Part shown: in pieces, positions 9,170-17,143 of the stretch
Numbering within the stretch: the first letter of the stretch is position 1
How the letters are laid out: the number at the start of each line of letters is the position of its first letter
NCBI RefSeq assembly: GCF_947497045.1
Contig: NZ_CANMEU010000004.1
Coordinates: 248,001-312,000, forward strand
DNA length: 64,000 bases
DNA from: an uncultured Tateyamaria sp.
Lineage (GTDB): Bacteria > Pseudomonadota > Alphaproteobacteria > Rhodobacterales > Rhodobacteraceae
Direction: 5' to 3'
Position numbers and translations under genes: made by a program
The notes under the pieces: model-generated
Seen by the model: the letters and a program-made list of their open reading frames with translations, nothing else
Databases searched by the model: none
What the model was told of the DNA's origin: nothing

Positions 9170-9996
9170 CACTTCATACCCGTCATGGCGATCCCCTTCA
9201 CGATCATCCGCTGGAAAATCAGAAAGGCGATGAGGAGTGGGAACGCTGCAATGAGCGCGGCGGAATAAGGATTGAAGAGGTCGGCGGATTCCACCGCATC
9301 GCCCGAGAACGTGGCCAGACCCGCTGGCAACATCTGCATTTCGGGCGAATTGGCTGCCACCAGAGGCCAGAGCAGGCTTTCCCATTGATGCAGGAAAGTG
9401 ATGATCCCGAGGGCCACGCATGGGCTCTTCATCAATGGCAGTACGATGTGCTGGAATATCTGGCGCTCGCTCACCCCATCAAGGCGTGCCGCTTCGATCA
9501 GATCATGCGGGAAGCCCGCCAGAAACTGATACATCAAAAAGACGCCGAACCCCCAAAGGGCATAGGGCATGATCAAGGCCTGATAGGTGTTGAGCCATCC
9601 GAGCCAAAGCACAATCTGGAAATGTGGCAGGACAAGAACCGGCAAGGGGATCATTGTCGTGGCGATCACCAGATACAAAAGTGGTATTCGGAAACGGAAC
9701 TGAAACTCTCGAAACACGTAGGCGATGTATGCGCTTGAGAAGACCGTCAGCAGGGTAACCGTGCTGGAAACGAAGACCGAATTCAGCATCATCCGGCCAA
9801 AGTTCCGCTCGGTCCAGATATAGACAAGGAATTCCGTGGACCATCTGTCCGGCAGCAATCGAGGCGGATAGTCCAACAGCTCCTGTGGGGATTTGAACGC
9901 CGAGAGCAACATCCAGACAACCGGAAAGAACATGATTGCGGCACCCATCCAGATCAGACCTGTGGCAAGGCGGCTTTGGTTGGTCACATGGTCCAT
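9169..9996 (-). CDS. ABC transporter inner-membrane permease, MalG type
   Basis: A 275-residue carbohydrate-type (CUT1) permease with about six hydrophobic segments. The EAA loop that contacts the ATPase is visible as EAARLDGVSERQIFQHIVLP. The start at 9996 was chosen because GGAGGAG lies six bases upstream and the ATG overlaps the stop of the preceding permease as TGATG. It pairs with the 9996-10886 permease and the 10952-12346 binding protein. No ATP-binding subunit gene is present in the operon, so an ATPase encoded elsewhere must energise it. Confidence 0.9.
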   Translation of the reverse strand: MDHVTNQSRLATGLIWMGAAIMFFPVVWMLLSAFKSPQELLDYPPRLLPDRWSTEFLVYIWTERNFGRMMLNSVFVSSTVTLLTVFSSAYIAYVFREFQFRFRIPLLYLVIATTMIPLPVLVLPHFQIVLWLGWLNTYQALIMPYALWGFGVFLMYQFLAGFPHDLIEAARLDGVSERQIFQHIVLPLMKSPCVALGIITFLHQWESLLWPLVAANSPEMQMLPAGLATFSGDAVESADLFNPYSAALIAAFPLLIAFLIFQRMIVKGIAMTGMK

Positions 9997-10886
9997 CAGC
10001 GCTCCTCCGACCGGCCGCGCAACCAAAACAGGACCGCAGTCAGCGCCAGGATCATCCCGAAGAGCAGAATTGAGATTGCAGCGGAATAACCAAATCGCTG
10101 GCGTTCAAAGGCGGTCTCGGCAACCAGCATGACCATCGAAACCGAAGAACGCAGCGGTCCGCCATCTGTGATGACATACATCGGTTCAAACACCTGAAAC
10201 GAATTGATGATGCCTGCGATCACCACGAACCAAAGCGCAGGTTTGATCAGCGGGATGGTGACATGGAAGAACTGCTGGCGTTTTGTGACACCATCTATGG
10301 AAGCGGCTTCATAAAGGTCGCGCGGGACCGCTTCGATGGCGGCAAGAAGAATGATGATCCTGATGCCGAGGAATTTCCACAGACCGAACAGGATGACAGT
10401 CGGCATCGACCAGTCGGTTGTTGTCGTCCAGCCGATTTCAGGGAAAGGCGGCAACCCCAGACTGTCGGTGAGATAGTAAAGCCCGTTGTTCAATATGCCA
10501 AAGCGCGGTTGAAAAATCTCTTCCCAGACGACGGCAGCGGCCACGATTGAAAACAATGTCGGCATGAAATACGCGGTCTGCGCCAGGCGACGAAGTGTGC
10601 CGAGGCGGGACAATCCGTTGGCGATCAGCAAGGCCATTATCGTGCCAAGGACGACATTGCCAAAAGTGAAGTAGGCCGTGTTTTTGACGGCTGCCCAAAA
10701 GACGTGATCCTGAAAGAGTGCCTCGCGGTAGTTTTCCAACCCGACCGGTGCATTGTTCGGGCTGATGGGCGAGTAGTCCCAAAAAGAGACCCACAACACC
10801 CACCCGATCGGCAGGACATACCAAATCAGAAAGAACGCGCCCGCCAGAATGGGAGCGCCGTATATAAAGGCGTTCTTTGAGGTCAT
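9996..10886 (-). CDS. ABC transporter inner-membrane permease, MalF type
   Basis: A 296-residue CUT1 permease with six hydrophobic segments, beginning with a cytoplasmic N terminus and a first helix about residues 9-30. The EAA loop is visible as EAASIDGVTKRQQFFHVTIP. It is translationally coupled to the following MalG-type permease by a TGATG overlap. It lies 65 bases behind the binding-protein gene, with a stable hairpin in the gap. Its role is import of the same substrate that the terminal sulfatase probably processes. Confidence 0.92.
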   Translation of the reverse strand: MTSKNAFIYGAPILAGAFFLIWYVLPIGWVLWVSFWDYSPISPNNAPVGLENYREALFQDHVFWAAVKNTAYFTFGNVVLGTIMALLIANGLSRLGTLRRLAQTAYFMPTLFSIVAAAVVWEEIFQPRFGILNNGLYYLTDSLGLPPFPEIGWTTTTDWSMPTVILFGLWKFLGIRIIILLAAIEAVPRDLYEAASIDGVTKRQQFFHVTIPLIKPALWFVVIAGIINSFQVFEPMYVITDGGPLRSSVSMVMLVAETAFERQRFGYSAAISILLFGMILALTAVLFWLRGRSEER

Positions 10887-10906
10887 AATTTCAGCTTACC
10901 TAATTC

Positions 10907-10933
10907 GGGGGGCAGGCCGAAGCCCGCCACCCC
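10907..10933 (-). promoter_or_regulatory. Intercistronic hairpin between binding-protein and permease genes
   Basis: On the minus strand the transcript can fold as GGCGGGC, tetraloop UUCG, GCCUGCC, extended outward by four G-C pairs past a single bulged base. A UUCG-capped stem directly after the binding-protein stop codon is typical of ABC operons, where it protects the upstream mRNA or partly terminates transcription so that binding protein outnumbers permease. There is no T run, so it is not a full terminator. Confidence 0.6.
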
Positions 10934-10951
10934 AGGGAGGATGCCCAATTC

Positions 10952-12346
10952 CTATTGCCCGGCCAACATCAACGAGGCGTTTGCGTAGTTCCGCTCGATA
11001 ATGTTCCAGTCGGCCCGTTCCGCCAGCAGACGGTTTTGCGCCTCTTCCGATTGAGCCAGCAAGTCATCGAGATCGCCTTGGCCAAGGATCACCGCAGTCA
11101 CGAGTTCGAGTTGTTCATCGCGGATGACGTTGGGCAGGTCGTTGATCACACCTAATGAACCGGCTTTGGCCATTGTTGATGCCAAAGGATCACCTGTCAC
11201 ACGCGGGTCGTCCAACACCTTGGAATAGGGCGGCAGGAAGCCGTTGAAAAGTGCCAGATCTTCGACAATCACGTCTTCGCGGCTGTAGTTGAAGTGCCAG
11301 AAGTCCCAGGCAACGGCCTTGGTTGCCTCATCAGCAAAGGGGTTGATCGCAGCTTCGATTGCAAAGCGGATATTGCCGTAGGCCGGAGCCAGCTCACCAT
11401 CGGGCGTCGGAAGAAGGAACGCTGACCAGTTGATGTCAGGCGCATTTGCACGCATGAAACCAGCGATCCAGGAAAAGCCGACATACATGGCCGCCTGCCC
11501 CGCAGGCAAAGCTTCGTGTCGCGTGGAGGCGATCTCGTTGTCGAGCGCCTTGTCGGAGTGCACGAGGTCGGCAATGAACTGGAGTGCCGTGCGATATTCA
11601 GGATTGTTGACCTGAACCGCTGTCGCATCCTCATTGAACAGGAAACGGCCCTGTTGATAGACCGCATTTTGCAGCCATTCCTGACCGTCCATCGACAAGC
11701 CTGCAACGGTGATCCGGCCTCTGGCATCGCGTTCAGTCAGCTTTACCGCGACGGCGCGCAACTCTTCCCACGTATTGGGCACGTCTGCTTCGGTCAGACC
11801 TGCGGCTTCCCACTTGTCGAGGTTCACGAACAGAAGCGGCATCATCGCACCCATGGGAACGGTATGGATGCTCCCGGTTGCTGCACATTGCATCGCACCC
11901 TCGGAATACCCAATCCAGTTTTCGTTAAGATAGGCCGGGTCAGCGGCACTTGCGGGAATCGGGTCCATCAGATTGCCGCCACAGAATTCGGCCTGTTTTG
12001 AGGCGTGCATGTGCCACATGGCCGGGCCTGCGCCCGCAGGCACATTTGTGATGAGCGACGGCCAGTAGCTTGCCCAAGGCTGCAAGACGACTTCGATTTC
12101 GACGTTGGGATACATCTCCATATAGGCGGCGGCCCATTGGCGCTGATAGTCAGCGCGCTGGCCGGACCATTCCCAATATTCAAGCTTGATCGGCTCGCCA
12201 TTATTGATCTGATCCTTGCGAACATAAGGAACGCCCGTGGCTGCCTGACCATGTCCATCCGCCCAGACAGCGCTTGGTGTTGAAGCGATGGTTGCCATAG
12301 CAGCGGACGAAAGGATCGCCTGACGGCGTGTGAGTTTGAATGACAT
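10952..12346 (-). CDS. Extracellular solute-binding protein family 1 (Tat-exported)
   Basis: A 464-residue periplasmic binding protein of the carbohydrate (CUT1) type. The N terminus carries a twin-arginine signal, FKLTRRQAILSSAAMATIAS, with likely cleavage after AVWA near residue 29. The mature part has the usual LEYWEWSG start and a substrate-binding-cleft composition rich in Trp and Tyr. It is the first gene of the importer-sulfatase operon. The substrate is not known; carbohydrates, glycerol-phosphate-like compounds or sulfated sugars would fit the family and the downstream sulfatase. Confidence 0.92.
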   Translation of the reverse strand: MSFKLTRRQAILSSAAMATIASTPSAVWADGHGQAATGVPYVRKDQINNGEPIKLEYWEWSGQRADYQRQWAAAYMEMYPNVEIEVVLQPWASYWPSLITNVPAGAGPAMWHMHASKQAEFCGGNLMDPIPASAADPAYLNENWIGYSEGAMQCAATGSIHTVPMGAMMPLLFVNLDKWEAAGLTEADVPNTWEELRAVAVKLTERDARGRITVAGLSMDGQEWLQNAVYQQGRFLFNEDATAVQVNNPEYRTALQFIADLVHSDKALDNEIASTRHEALPAGQAAMYVGFSWIAGFMRANAPDINWSAFLLPTPDGELAPAYGNIRFAIEAAINPFADEATKAVAWDFWHFNYSREDVIVEDLALFNGFLPPYSKVLDDPRVTGDPLASTMAKAGSLGVINDLPNVIRDEQLELVTAVILGQGDLDDLLAQSEEAQNRLLAERADWNIIERNYANASLMLAGQ

Positions 12347-12450
12347 ATCTTCCTCCCGGTTCTCGCCACATGTCGCGGCGTTACGAGGAAGCCTAGAACA
12401 ACAGACACATTCGAGACATGATCAGGAATGACTTTATTGATGCCAATTTG

Positions 12451-13368
12451 TTATCGGTCACGCAGAATACGTCGATGCAGATCCGTGAGCATCTCGACAA
12501 TGGGATTGGCGAGGAGGGATTTGCGCACAACGAGCCCGGCCCGAAACTTGCGCTCGTCCAGCTGGACCGGAACCTGCCGAAGTGGTAGCCCCGGAATATT
12601 CTCTGCGATTGTCGTGGGAAGGTAAGCGAGGTAGGGTTCGGCGCGCATCAACGCGAGACCTGACGCGTCACATTCCACAATCGTGCGAAAGCGCCGCCCT
12701 GTTTTCCGAAATACCTCGCTTTGAATATCCTGTGCGCCCGGCCAAACCTGAGAGCCGGACGGACGGCCAGCGCCGTAGTCGATCCATGGAAAGTCGCAGA
12801 GACGTTCAAGCGACAGATCACCTTTGAATATTGGGTGGCTCGCGACGGCAACAACGCCAAGCTCAACATCCATAAGAGGAATGCGTGTCAGGTGTGATGG
12901 CAACGTGGCTTCCGAGTCGAACCCGCCAACATGGGCATCCAGGTGTCCTTGCTCCAGAAGGGTGACTGCTTCGTGGAAGCCACGCGCACTGAGTTTCAAA
13001 CGCACGCCCGGAAAACTGTCATTCAGTGCCGGTAAAACCTGGGGCAGGATCGCGAAAATCCAGACCGGCCCGACTGACAGACGGAGTTGCCCGGTGCGTC
13101 CGCTTACGGCCGAACGAATATCGTCTCCGGCCAATTCACTTTCCCGCAAAAGGTGTCGGCACTTTTCCGTTACGACCTCACCCAACGGCGTTAAGGCGAT
13201 CCCTCTTGGCAGCCGGTCAAAGAGTTGTCCTTCGCACTGTTCCTCCATGCGTTTGAGCACACGTGACAGCCCCGGTTGACTGACATCGAGACGCGCAGCA
13301 GCTTCATGCAAGCTGCCTGCGTCCACAATCGCGAGGAAGCGCTCTATATCTTTGATCCGGTCGAACAT
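12451..13368 (-). CDS. LysR family transcriptional regulator
   Basis: The 305-residue form starting at 13368 begins MFDRIKDIERFLAIVDAGS, the classic start of a LysR helix-turn-helix (AAARLDVSQPGLSRVLKRME). The substrate-binding domain follows from about residue 90. The frame is open for a further 42 codons upstream, but these do not resemble the family, so the internal ATG was preferred even though its ribosome site is weak. It lies 104 bases upstream of the binding-protein gene on the same strand and is a plausible regulator of the importer-sulfatase operon. Confidence 0.88.
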   Translation of the reverse strand: MFDRIKDIERFLAIVDAGSLHEAAARLDVSQPGLSRVLKRMEEQCEGQLFDRLPRGIALTPLGEVVTEKCRHLLRESELAGDDIRSAVSGRTGQLRLSVGPVWIFAILPQVLPALNDSFPGVRLKLSARGFHEAVTLLEQGHLDAHVGGFDSEATLPSHLTRIPLMDVELGVVAVASHPIFKGDLSLERLCDFPWIDYGAGRPSGSQVWPGAQDIQSEVFRKTGRRFRTIVECDASGLALMRAEPYLAYLPTTIAENIPGLPLRQVPVQLDERKFRAGLVVRKSLLANPIVEMLTDLHRRILRDR

Positions 13369-13676
13369 GCGGCACATTAGAGGCGCGGGCATGTGGTTTG
13401 TCCATTGCCACTCGAAAACAATGCGAACTGCAGAAACGACATTATTGCAGACGTTCAACCGATTATCAAAGCACCATGAGACACGAGGCCGCAATTTTGT
13501 ACGGCCTTAAATGGTCTCAATGAAAACCAGTTCAGTTCAGCATTAAATCGCCACGCACCACCGAAGTTAAGCAGCTATCTGCTGGTTTATTCGCTGTCGC
13601 AATGCGTCATCTTGGATAGAGAGAGACGTCGATTACAATCATAAGTGGTGACGAAATCCATAAGGAGAACAATGCG
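13369..13676. other. Intergenic region between LysR gene and RTX-like gene
   Basis: No gene or RNA is recognisable in this divergent region, which must hold the promoters of the LysR gene (minus) and the RTX-like gene (plus). An AAGGAG ribosome site lies just before the RTX-like ATG; a spurious ATG-CGA-TGA sits directly before it. Confidence 0.4.
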
Positions 13677-14165
13677 ATGAATACCATATCGGAACCATCT
13701 GACGACATGGGTACCAGTGATGAATCTACGACGTTCAGAGACTTGTTTTCTGCTTTGCCAGAACCGTTTGTCGACGTCGGCACCAGCGGCGACGACACGA
13801 TGTTCAGCACATTGTTTTCCATTTTGAAGGCAAAGGCAGGAGACGATACCATCATCACTGGTGGCGGCAACGCCAGGATACTTGCCGGACCAGGAGACGA
13901 CAGGCTCGAAATCACGGACGGAGGGGTTACAAAGTCAAATGGAGGTGAGGGGAGCGACACTTTTGTATTTGATGACAAAGGTGGCACCCATCTCGTGACA
14001 GACTTCTCGTTGGAAGAAATGGATGCGATCCTGCTGTTGGGGGATAGCGAATTTGAATGGGATCGGACGGACATCTTTGAAGTGACCGCCCAGTACGGTG
14101 ACACGACGCTGATTTTCGAAAATGTGACTGGTCGTGAGTTCACCTATGAGGAAGCGTTTCTCTAA
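13677..14165 (+). CDS. Small RTX-like calcium-binding protein
   Basis: A very acidic 162-residue protein without an N-terminal signal. Residues 45-95 contain degenerate RTX nonapeptides (GTSGDDTMF, KAGDDTIITGGG, AGPGDDRLEI). The C-terminal block GGEGSDTFVFDDKGG followed by VTDFSLEEMDAILL is the layout at the end of many RTX proteins exported by type I secretion. Secretion through an ABC/HlyD/TolC machine is therefore likely, but none of those genes is here. The N-terminal 60 residues contain two related copies (DMGTSDESTTFRDLFSALP and DVGTSGDDTMFSTLFSILK), suggesting an internal duplication. Function unknown; it is far shorter than most RTX proteins. Confidence 0.75.
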   Translation: MNTISEPSDDMGTSDESTTFRDLFSALPEPFVDVGTSGDDTMFSTLFSILKAKAGDDTIITGGGNARILAGPGDDRLEITDGGVTKSNGGEGSDTFVFDDKGGTHLVTDFSLEEMDAILLLGDSEFEWDRTDIFEVTAQYGDTTLIFENVTGREFTYEEAFL

Positions 14166-14726
14166 GGCGGCAAGCCATCTGGCCGCTCGACAAAGCGAAG
14201 CTGAGCCTATTTCGGGTCTGGTTTTTATCCGACGTTCGGGGGGGCCACAAATGGGCTTGGCGTCAGTTTGTCGGGCGGTGAGTGTGGTCGGTTGCGGATA
14301 CGCTTTTGGCAGCGAACCAATTCATGTCCGATCGGTTTCACCTTGGCATGAATGGATGATCATGTGCCCTTATGCACTGGAAAATAAGCCGCGGCCCGGT
14401 CGAGGGCTTATTTTCCGGTGGGTAAGGTCACCTACCATGACGCCGATAGCCACTTCGTTATCATATCGTCTGGCAACGCAGTATCGCTATCGGGTCCTGA
14501 TGTGTAAATTCCGGCTGCGTGTGCTCGACATCTGCTGATGGGTTTGCCGTGGACAGAGCATCGATACCATCCGTGATCGGCTACTGGAGTGGTCCGCCGA
14601 AAGGTGTCCACCAACTGGGATGGAATACCCCCTAAATTGGAGGATCAGCATGCATGCACCTTCTTGCTCTATGGCTGCTTCCAGCAACGCGATATCCAAA
14701 ACGGTCGGCCATCGTATATCCACCAC
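14166..14726. other. Intergenic region containing a long hairpin
   Basis: Apart from the 16-pair inverted repeat at 14375-14420, no gene is recognisable. Short frames on both strands here resemble no family I know. The region ends where similarity to carbamate kinase begins (14727). Confidence 0.4.
14375..14420. terminator. Long inverted repeat, possible bidirectional terminator
   Basis: GGAAAATAAGCC (14379-14390) is repeated in inverted form as GGCTTATTTTCC (14405-14416), a perfect 12-base match. The stem extends four more bases outward with one G-T pair. The loop is 14 bases and GC-rich. Read on the plus strand the right arm ends with TTATTTT, which could serve as the weak U tract of a terminator for the RTX-like gene 210 bases upstream; the symmetry makes it equally possible on the minus strand. 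Confidence 0.5.
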
Positions 14727-14903
14727 GCAACGCCGATGGAACTGGCATCAATGTCGTTCCCGCCAGGTTCAATGGGTCCAAAGGTTGAAGCCGCATGTGA
14801 CTTTGTGACGGCAACCGGTGGTTTCGCCGCGGTCGGTCGGCTGACCGATTGTAGCGCACTGGTGAACGGCAGCGCCGGCACGCGCATCAGCCGCGGGGCC
14901 TGA
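14727..14903 (+). pseudogene. Carbamate kinase 3' fragment
   Basis: The last 58 codons of an open frame read ATPMELASMSFPPGSMGPKV and then EAACDFVTATGGFAAVG...SALVNGSAGTRI, which is the C-terminal end of carbamate kinase (ArcC), a roughly 310-residue enzyme that makes ATP from carbamoyl phosphate. The rest of the gene, including the substrate- and ATP-binding parts, is absent: the sequence upstream in this frame is unrelated. This is a relic left by a deletion. Its neighbours, a DnaJ-type co-chaperone and a universal stress protein, are often clustered with arcC-type genes in low-oxygen stress loci, which supports the identification. Confidence 0.8.
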
Positions 14904-14909
14904 ACCTGC

Positions 14910-15209
14910 CTAGAGCATCTCGTATTGCGCCAGCCGACGCAGCACCGCATCCCGTTCTTCCAGCAAGTCCAGGACCAATGCGACACCAGCGGTATTGACC
15001 CCCAGGTCCCGGTTCAGGCGATGTGCCTTTTTGGCCCGCACGATACTGGTGCCGACAAAACGCCAGTCACTTCTGGTTTCACCGACAGGGTCGAGCACGC
15101 CGTGCTCGACCAATTCGATCACCCATGCCTCATCCGCATGGCAAAAGCGGCAAAGGTCCTGCAAGGTAAGCGTGTCCACAACTTCGCTGCGCAAGGTGGT
15201 CCTTTTCAT
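14910..15209 (-). CDS. cbpM: Chaperone modulatory protein CbpM
   Basis: A 99-residue MerR-like protein of the CbpM family, which binds and restrains the DnaJ homologue CbpA. Visible are the short winged-helix start TLTLQDLCRFCHADEAWVIE, the central DWRFVGTSIVRAKKAHRLNR and the coiled-coil end NTAGVALVLDLLEERDAVLR. Its AGGAGG ribosome site lies inside the last codons of the preceding cbpA frame, and only three bases separate the expected cbpA stop (15213) from its ATG. This indicates a coupled cbpA-cbpM pair. Confidence 0.85.
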   Translation of the reverse strand: MKRTTLRSEVVDTLTLQDLCRFCHADEAWVIELVEHGVLDPVGETRSDWRFVGTSIVRAKKAHRLNRDLGVNTAGVALVLDLLEERDAVLRRLAQYEML

Positions 15210-15212
15210 AAT

Positions 15213-16140
15213 CTAACCTCCTGGATTGGCGCGCGGATCAAAGGGCATCTCCCGTGCCATCTTTTCAAAAAACGCGCGGGCCTCGGCCCTTTCGACCCTT
15301 GGATTGACGATTTTCAAGGTCGCATAGATGTCCCCCCTTCGGCTGGCCGGGCAGCCCTTTGCCTCTGAGTCTTAATTTCTGACCCGCGCGGGAGTTCTGG
15401 GGGATGCGCAGATCAACCTTGCCTTCCGGTGTCGGCATCGTCACATGCCCACCAAGCGCGGCCTCCCACGGAGTAACCGGCAAATCGAGGTGCAGGTTCC
15501 TGCCATCAACCCGATAAACCGGGTGCGCGGCGAACGTGATCTCAAGAAAGAGATCGCCCGCCCCCCTCAGCCCCGGCATACCTTGACCCGCGAGCCGGAT
15601 GTGCTGACCTTCGACGACACCCTTGGGTACATTCACCGCAATGGTGCGTTCCTGTAGAGTGACACTCCCACCTGCTTCCACAACCGGTGATCTCAGGCTC
15701 AGTGTTCGCGCAACGCCAGTGTAGGACTCCTCGATTGTGATCTCAATCCGGCCATGGCTGTCGCCGCCACGGTCGGTTTTCATGTCACCTGGTGAACCAC
15801 CCCCATGCCGAAAGAGTGTCTCAAAAAAGTCGCTGAACGTCGCACCATCCTGCGGCCCGACATCAGAGAACGAAAAGCCAATGTCCCAATCGGGGGGCGG
15901 ACGGTACGCCCCCCGATTGCGCGGCGGCTCATGTCCAAGCTGATCATAAGCCGCGCGGCGCTCAGGATCCTTGAGCACCTCGTAGGCTTCATTCACGTCC
16001 TTGAACCGTGCCTCGGCTTCGGCACCGGGATTGATGTCCGGGTGATACTTGCGCACCGCCTTGTGGAAGGCTTTTTTGATCTCGCTCGCGTCCGCACTTC
16101 GCGCAACACCCAACGCCTTGTAGTAGTCCTTGAATTCCAT
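15213..16140 (-). pseudogene. cbpA: DnaJ-class co-chaperone CbpA, one-base frameshift near 3' end
   Basis: The protein has an N-terminal J domain (MEFKDYYKALGVARSADASE, HPD at about residue 33), a G/F-type linker and the two C-terminal substrate-binding domains of DnaJ/CbpA. After GKGLPGQPKG the frame shifts at a run of six C on the plus strand (15332-15337). With five bases the reading continues as GDIYATLKIVNPRVERAEAR and ends at 15213, exactly where cbpM needs it; as written the frame runs out with an unrelated tail at 15265. About 300 residues would be made. No zinc-finger domain is present, which separates CbpA from DnaJ. The lesion is a recent mutation or a sequence error, so the gene may be functional. 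Confidence 0.85.
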
Positions 16141-16201
16141 TTGCCTGCCGTTCGCATCCATTCATCTGGTCGGATCATGCCATCCGTCAGGTACTGCTGA
16201 T

Positions 16202-16215
16202 TTGATCTTTGTCAG
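16202..16215. promoter_or_regulatory. Degenerate FNR-like site between cbpA and the universal stress gene
   Basis: TTGAT-CTTT-GTCAG matches 8 of the 10 fixed positions of the FNR/FnrL consensus TTGAT-N4-ATCAA. It lies in the divergent 154-base region between cbpA and the universal stress gene, genes that are often oxygen-controlled in this group. The match is imperfect and may be chance. Confidence 0.25.
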
Positions 16216-16294
16216 TTGGCCCGCTGCACGGCGTGACATCATGCCTGCAATTGATCCGGCCCATCAGCCGGCAACCTTGCTGAAGGACGATGCA

Positions 16295-17140
16295 ATGCAG
16301 CACCGCACGATACTCTTTGTCCTGGATTCCAAAACGCCCGACGCCGAAGTCAGCGCTGCCGCAGACGCTGCCAGGCAGGATGAAACCAATCTGGTCTGTT
16401 TGCTGATTGGGCACGCCCCTGCGCTGCCGATATATGCCTACGGCGTACCCCCATACGGCGGAATGAATATCCCCGACAATTAGAATGAAACGGTTGCGGC
16501 AGCGCAGCAAGCCCAACAGGATCGCGTTGATGCCCTCGAAGATCTGCTCGCCAAAAGCAACACCTCAGGCGATGTCCATTCGGCCCTGTGTGTGACGACG
16601 GACGTCAAGCATCTTGTTTTCAGGCTGGCCCGTGTCACCGATGAGGCCTTTTTCGCAGCAAATCTGCGGGATTCTCCGGATGTGATGCGTGAAGCGGCTG
16701 CGGGTGTGCTGTTTCACTCTCCGATCGGTTTGCGCCTGAACGGATCAGTTGAACAGAAAGCGGATCGTGTGTTTGTTGCGTGGAACAGCAGCGAGGCGTC
16801 GTCCGCCGCGGTGCATGCGGCACTGCCATATCTCAAAGAGGCAAAGGAGGTCGTCATTGCGTGCTTTGATCCGGTGATGACTGCCGCACATGATGGTCAG
16901 GACCCCGGTGTGGATGTCGCCGAATGGCTTAACCATCATGGGTGCCAGGTCACTGTTTCTCAGTTCCCCAGTGGCGGCCACGAAATCGGCAGCGCCATTC
17001 AGGACCGGGCAACCGAGTTCGGTGCGGATTTGGTTGTCATGGGCGCCTATGGCCACGCCCGGATGATCCAGACCGTCCTTGGTGGCACCACCCGCACCAT
17101 GATTGAACAGACAAATCTCCCACTCTTGCTGGCGCATTGA
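16295..17140 (+). pseudogene. Universal stress protein (tandem UspA), interrupted by in-frame TAG
   Basis: Reading from the ATG at 16295 (GAAGGA ribosome site) gives a 281-codon frame with a single TAG at codon 63 (16481-16483). The sequence before it (RTILFVLDSKTPDAEVSAAA) and after it is continuous with a two-domain UspA protein. The C-terminal domain is intact and carries the nucleotide-binding pattern GAYGHARMIQTVLGGTTR. The frame does not shift, so the only visible lesion is the nonsense codon, flanked by IPDN and NETVAAAQQAQQD. Such proteins act in survival of energy or oxygen stress. Translation could restart downstream (ATG at 16592) to give the second domain alone. Confidence 0.85.
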
Positions 17141-17143
17141 GAG

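Noticed and set aside
14134-14538. Open frame of 134 codons overlapping the end of the RTX-like gene
   Set aside because: No family features, spans the long hairpin, and its start lies within the RTX-like gene.
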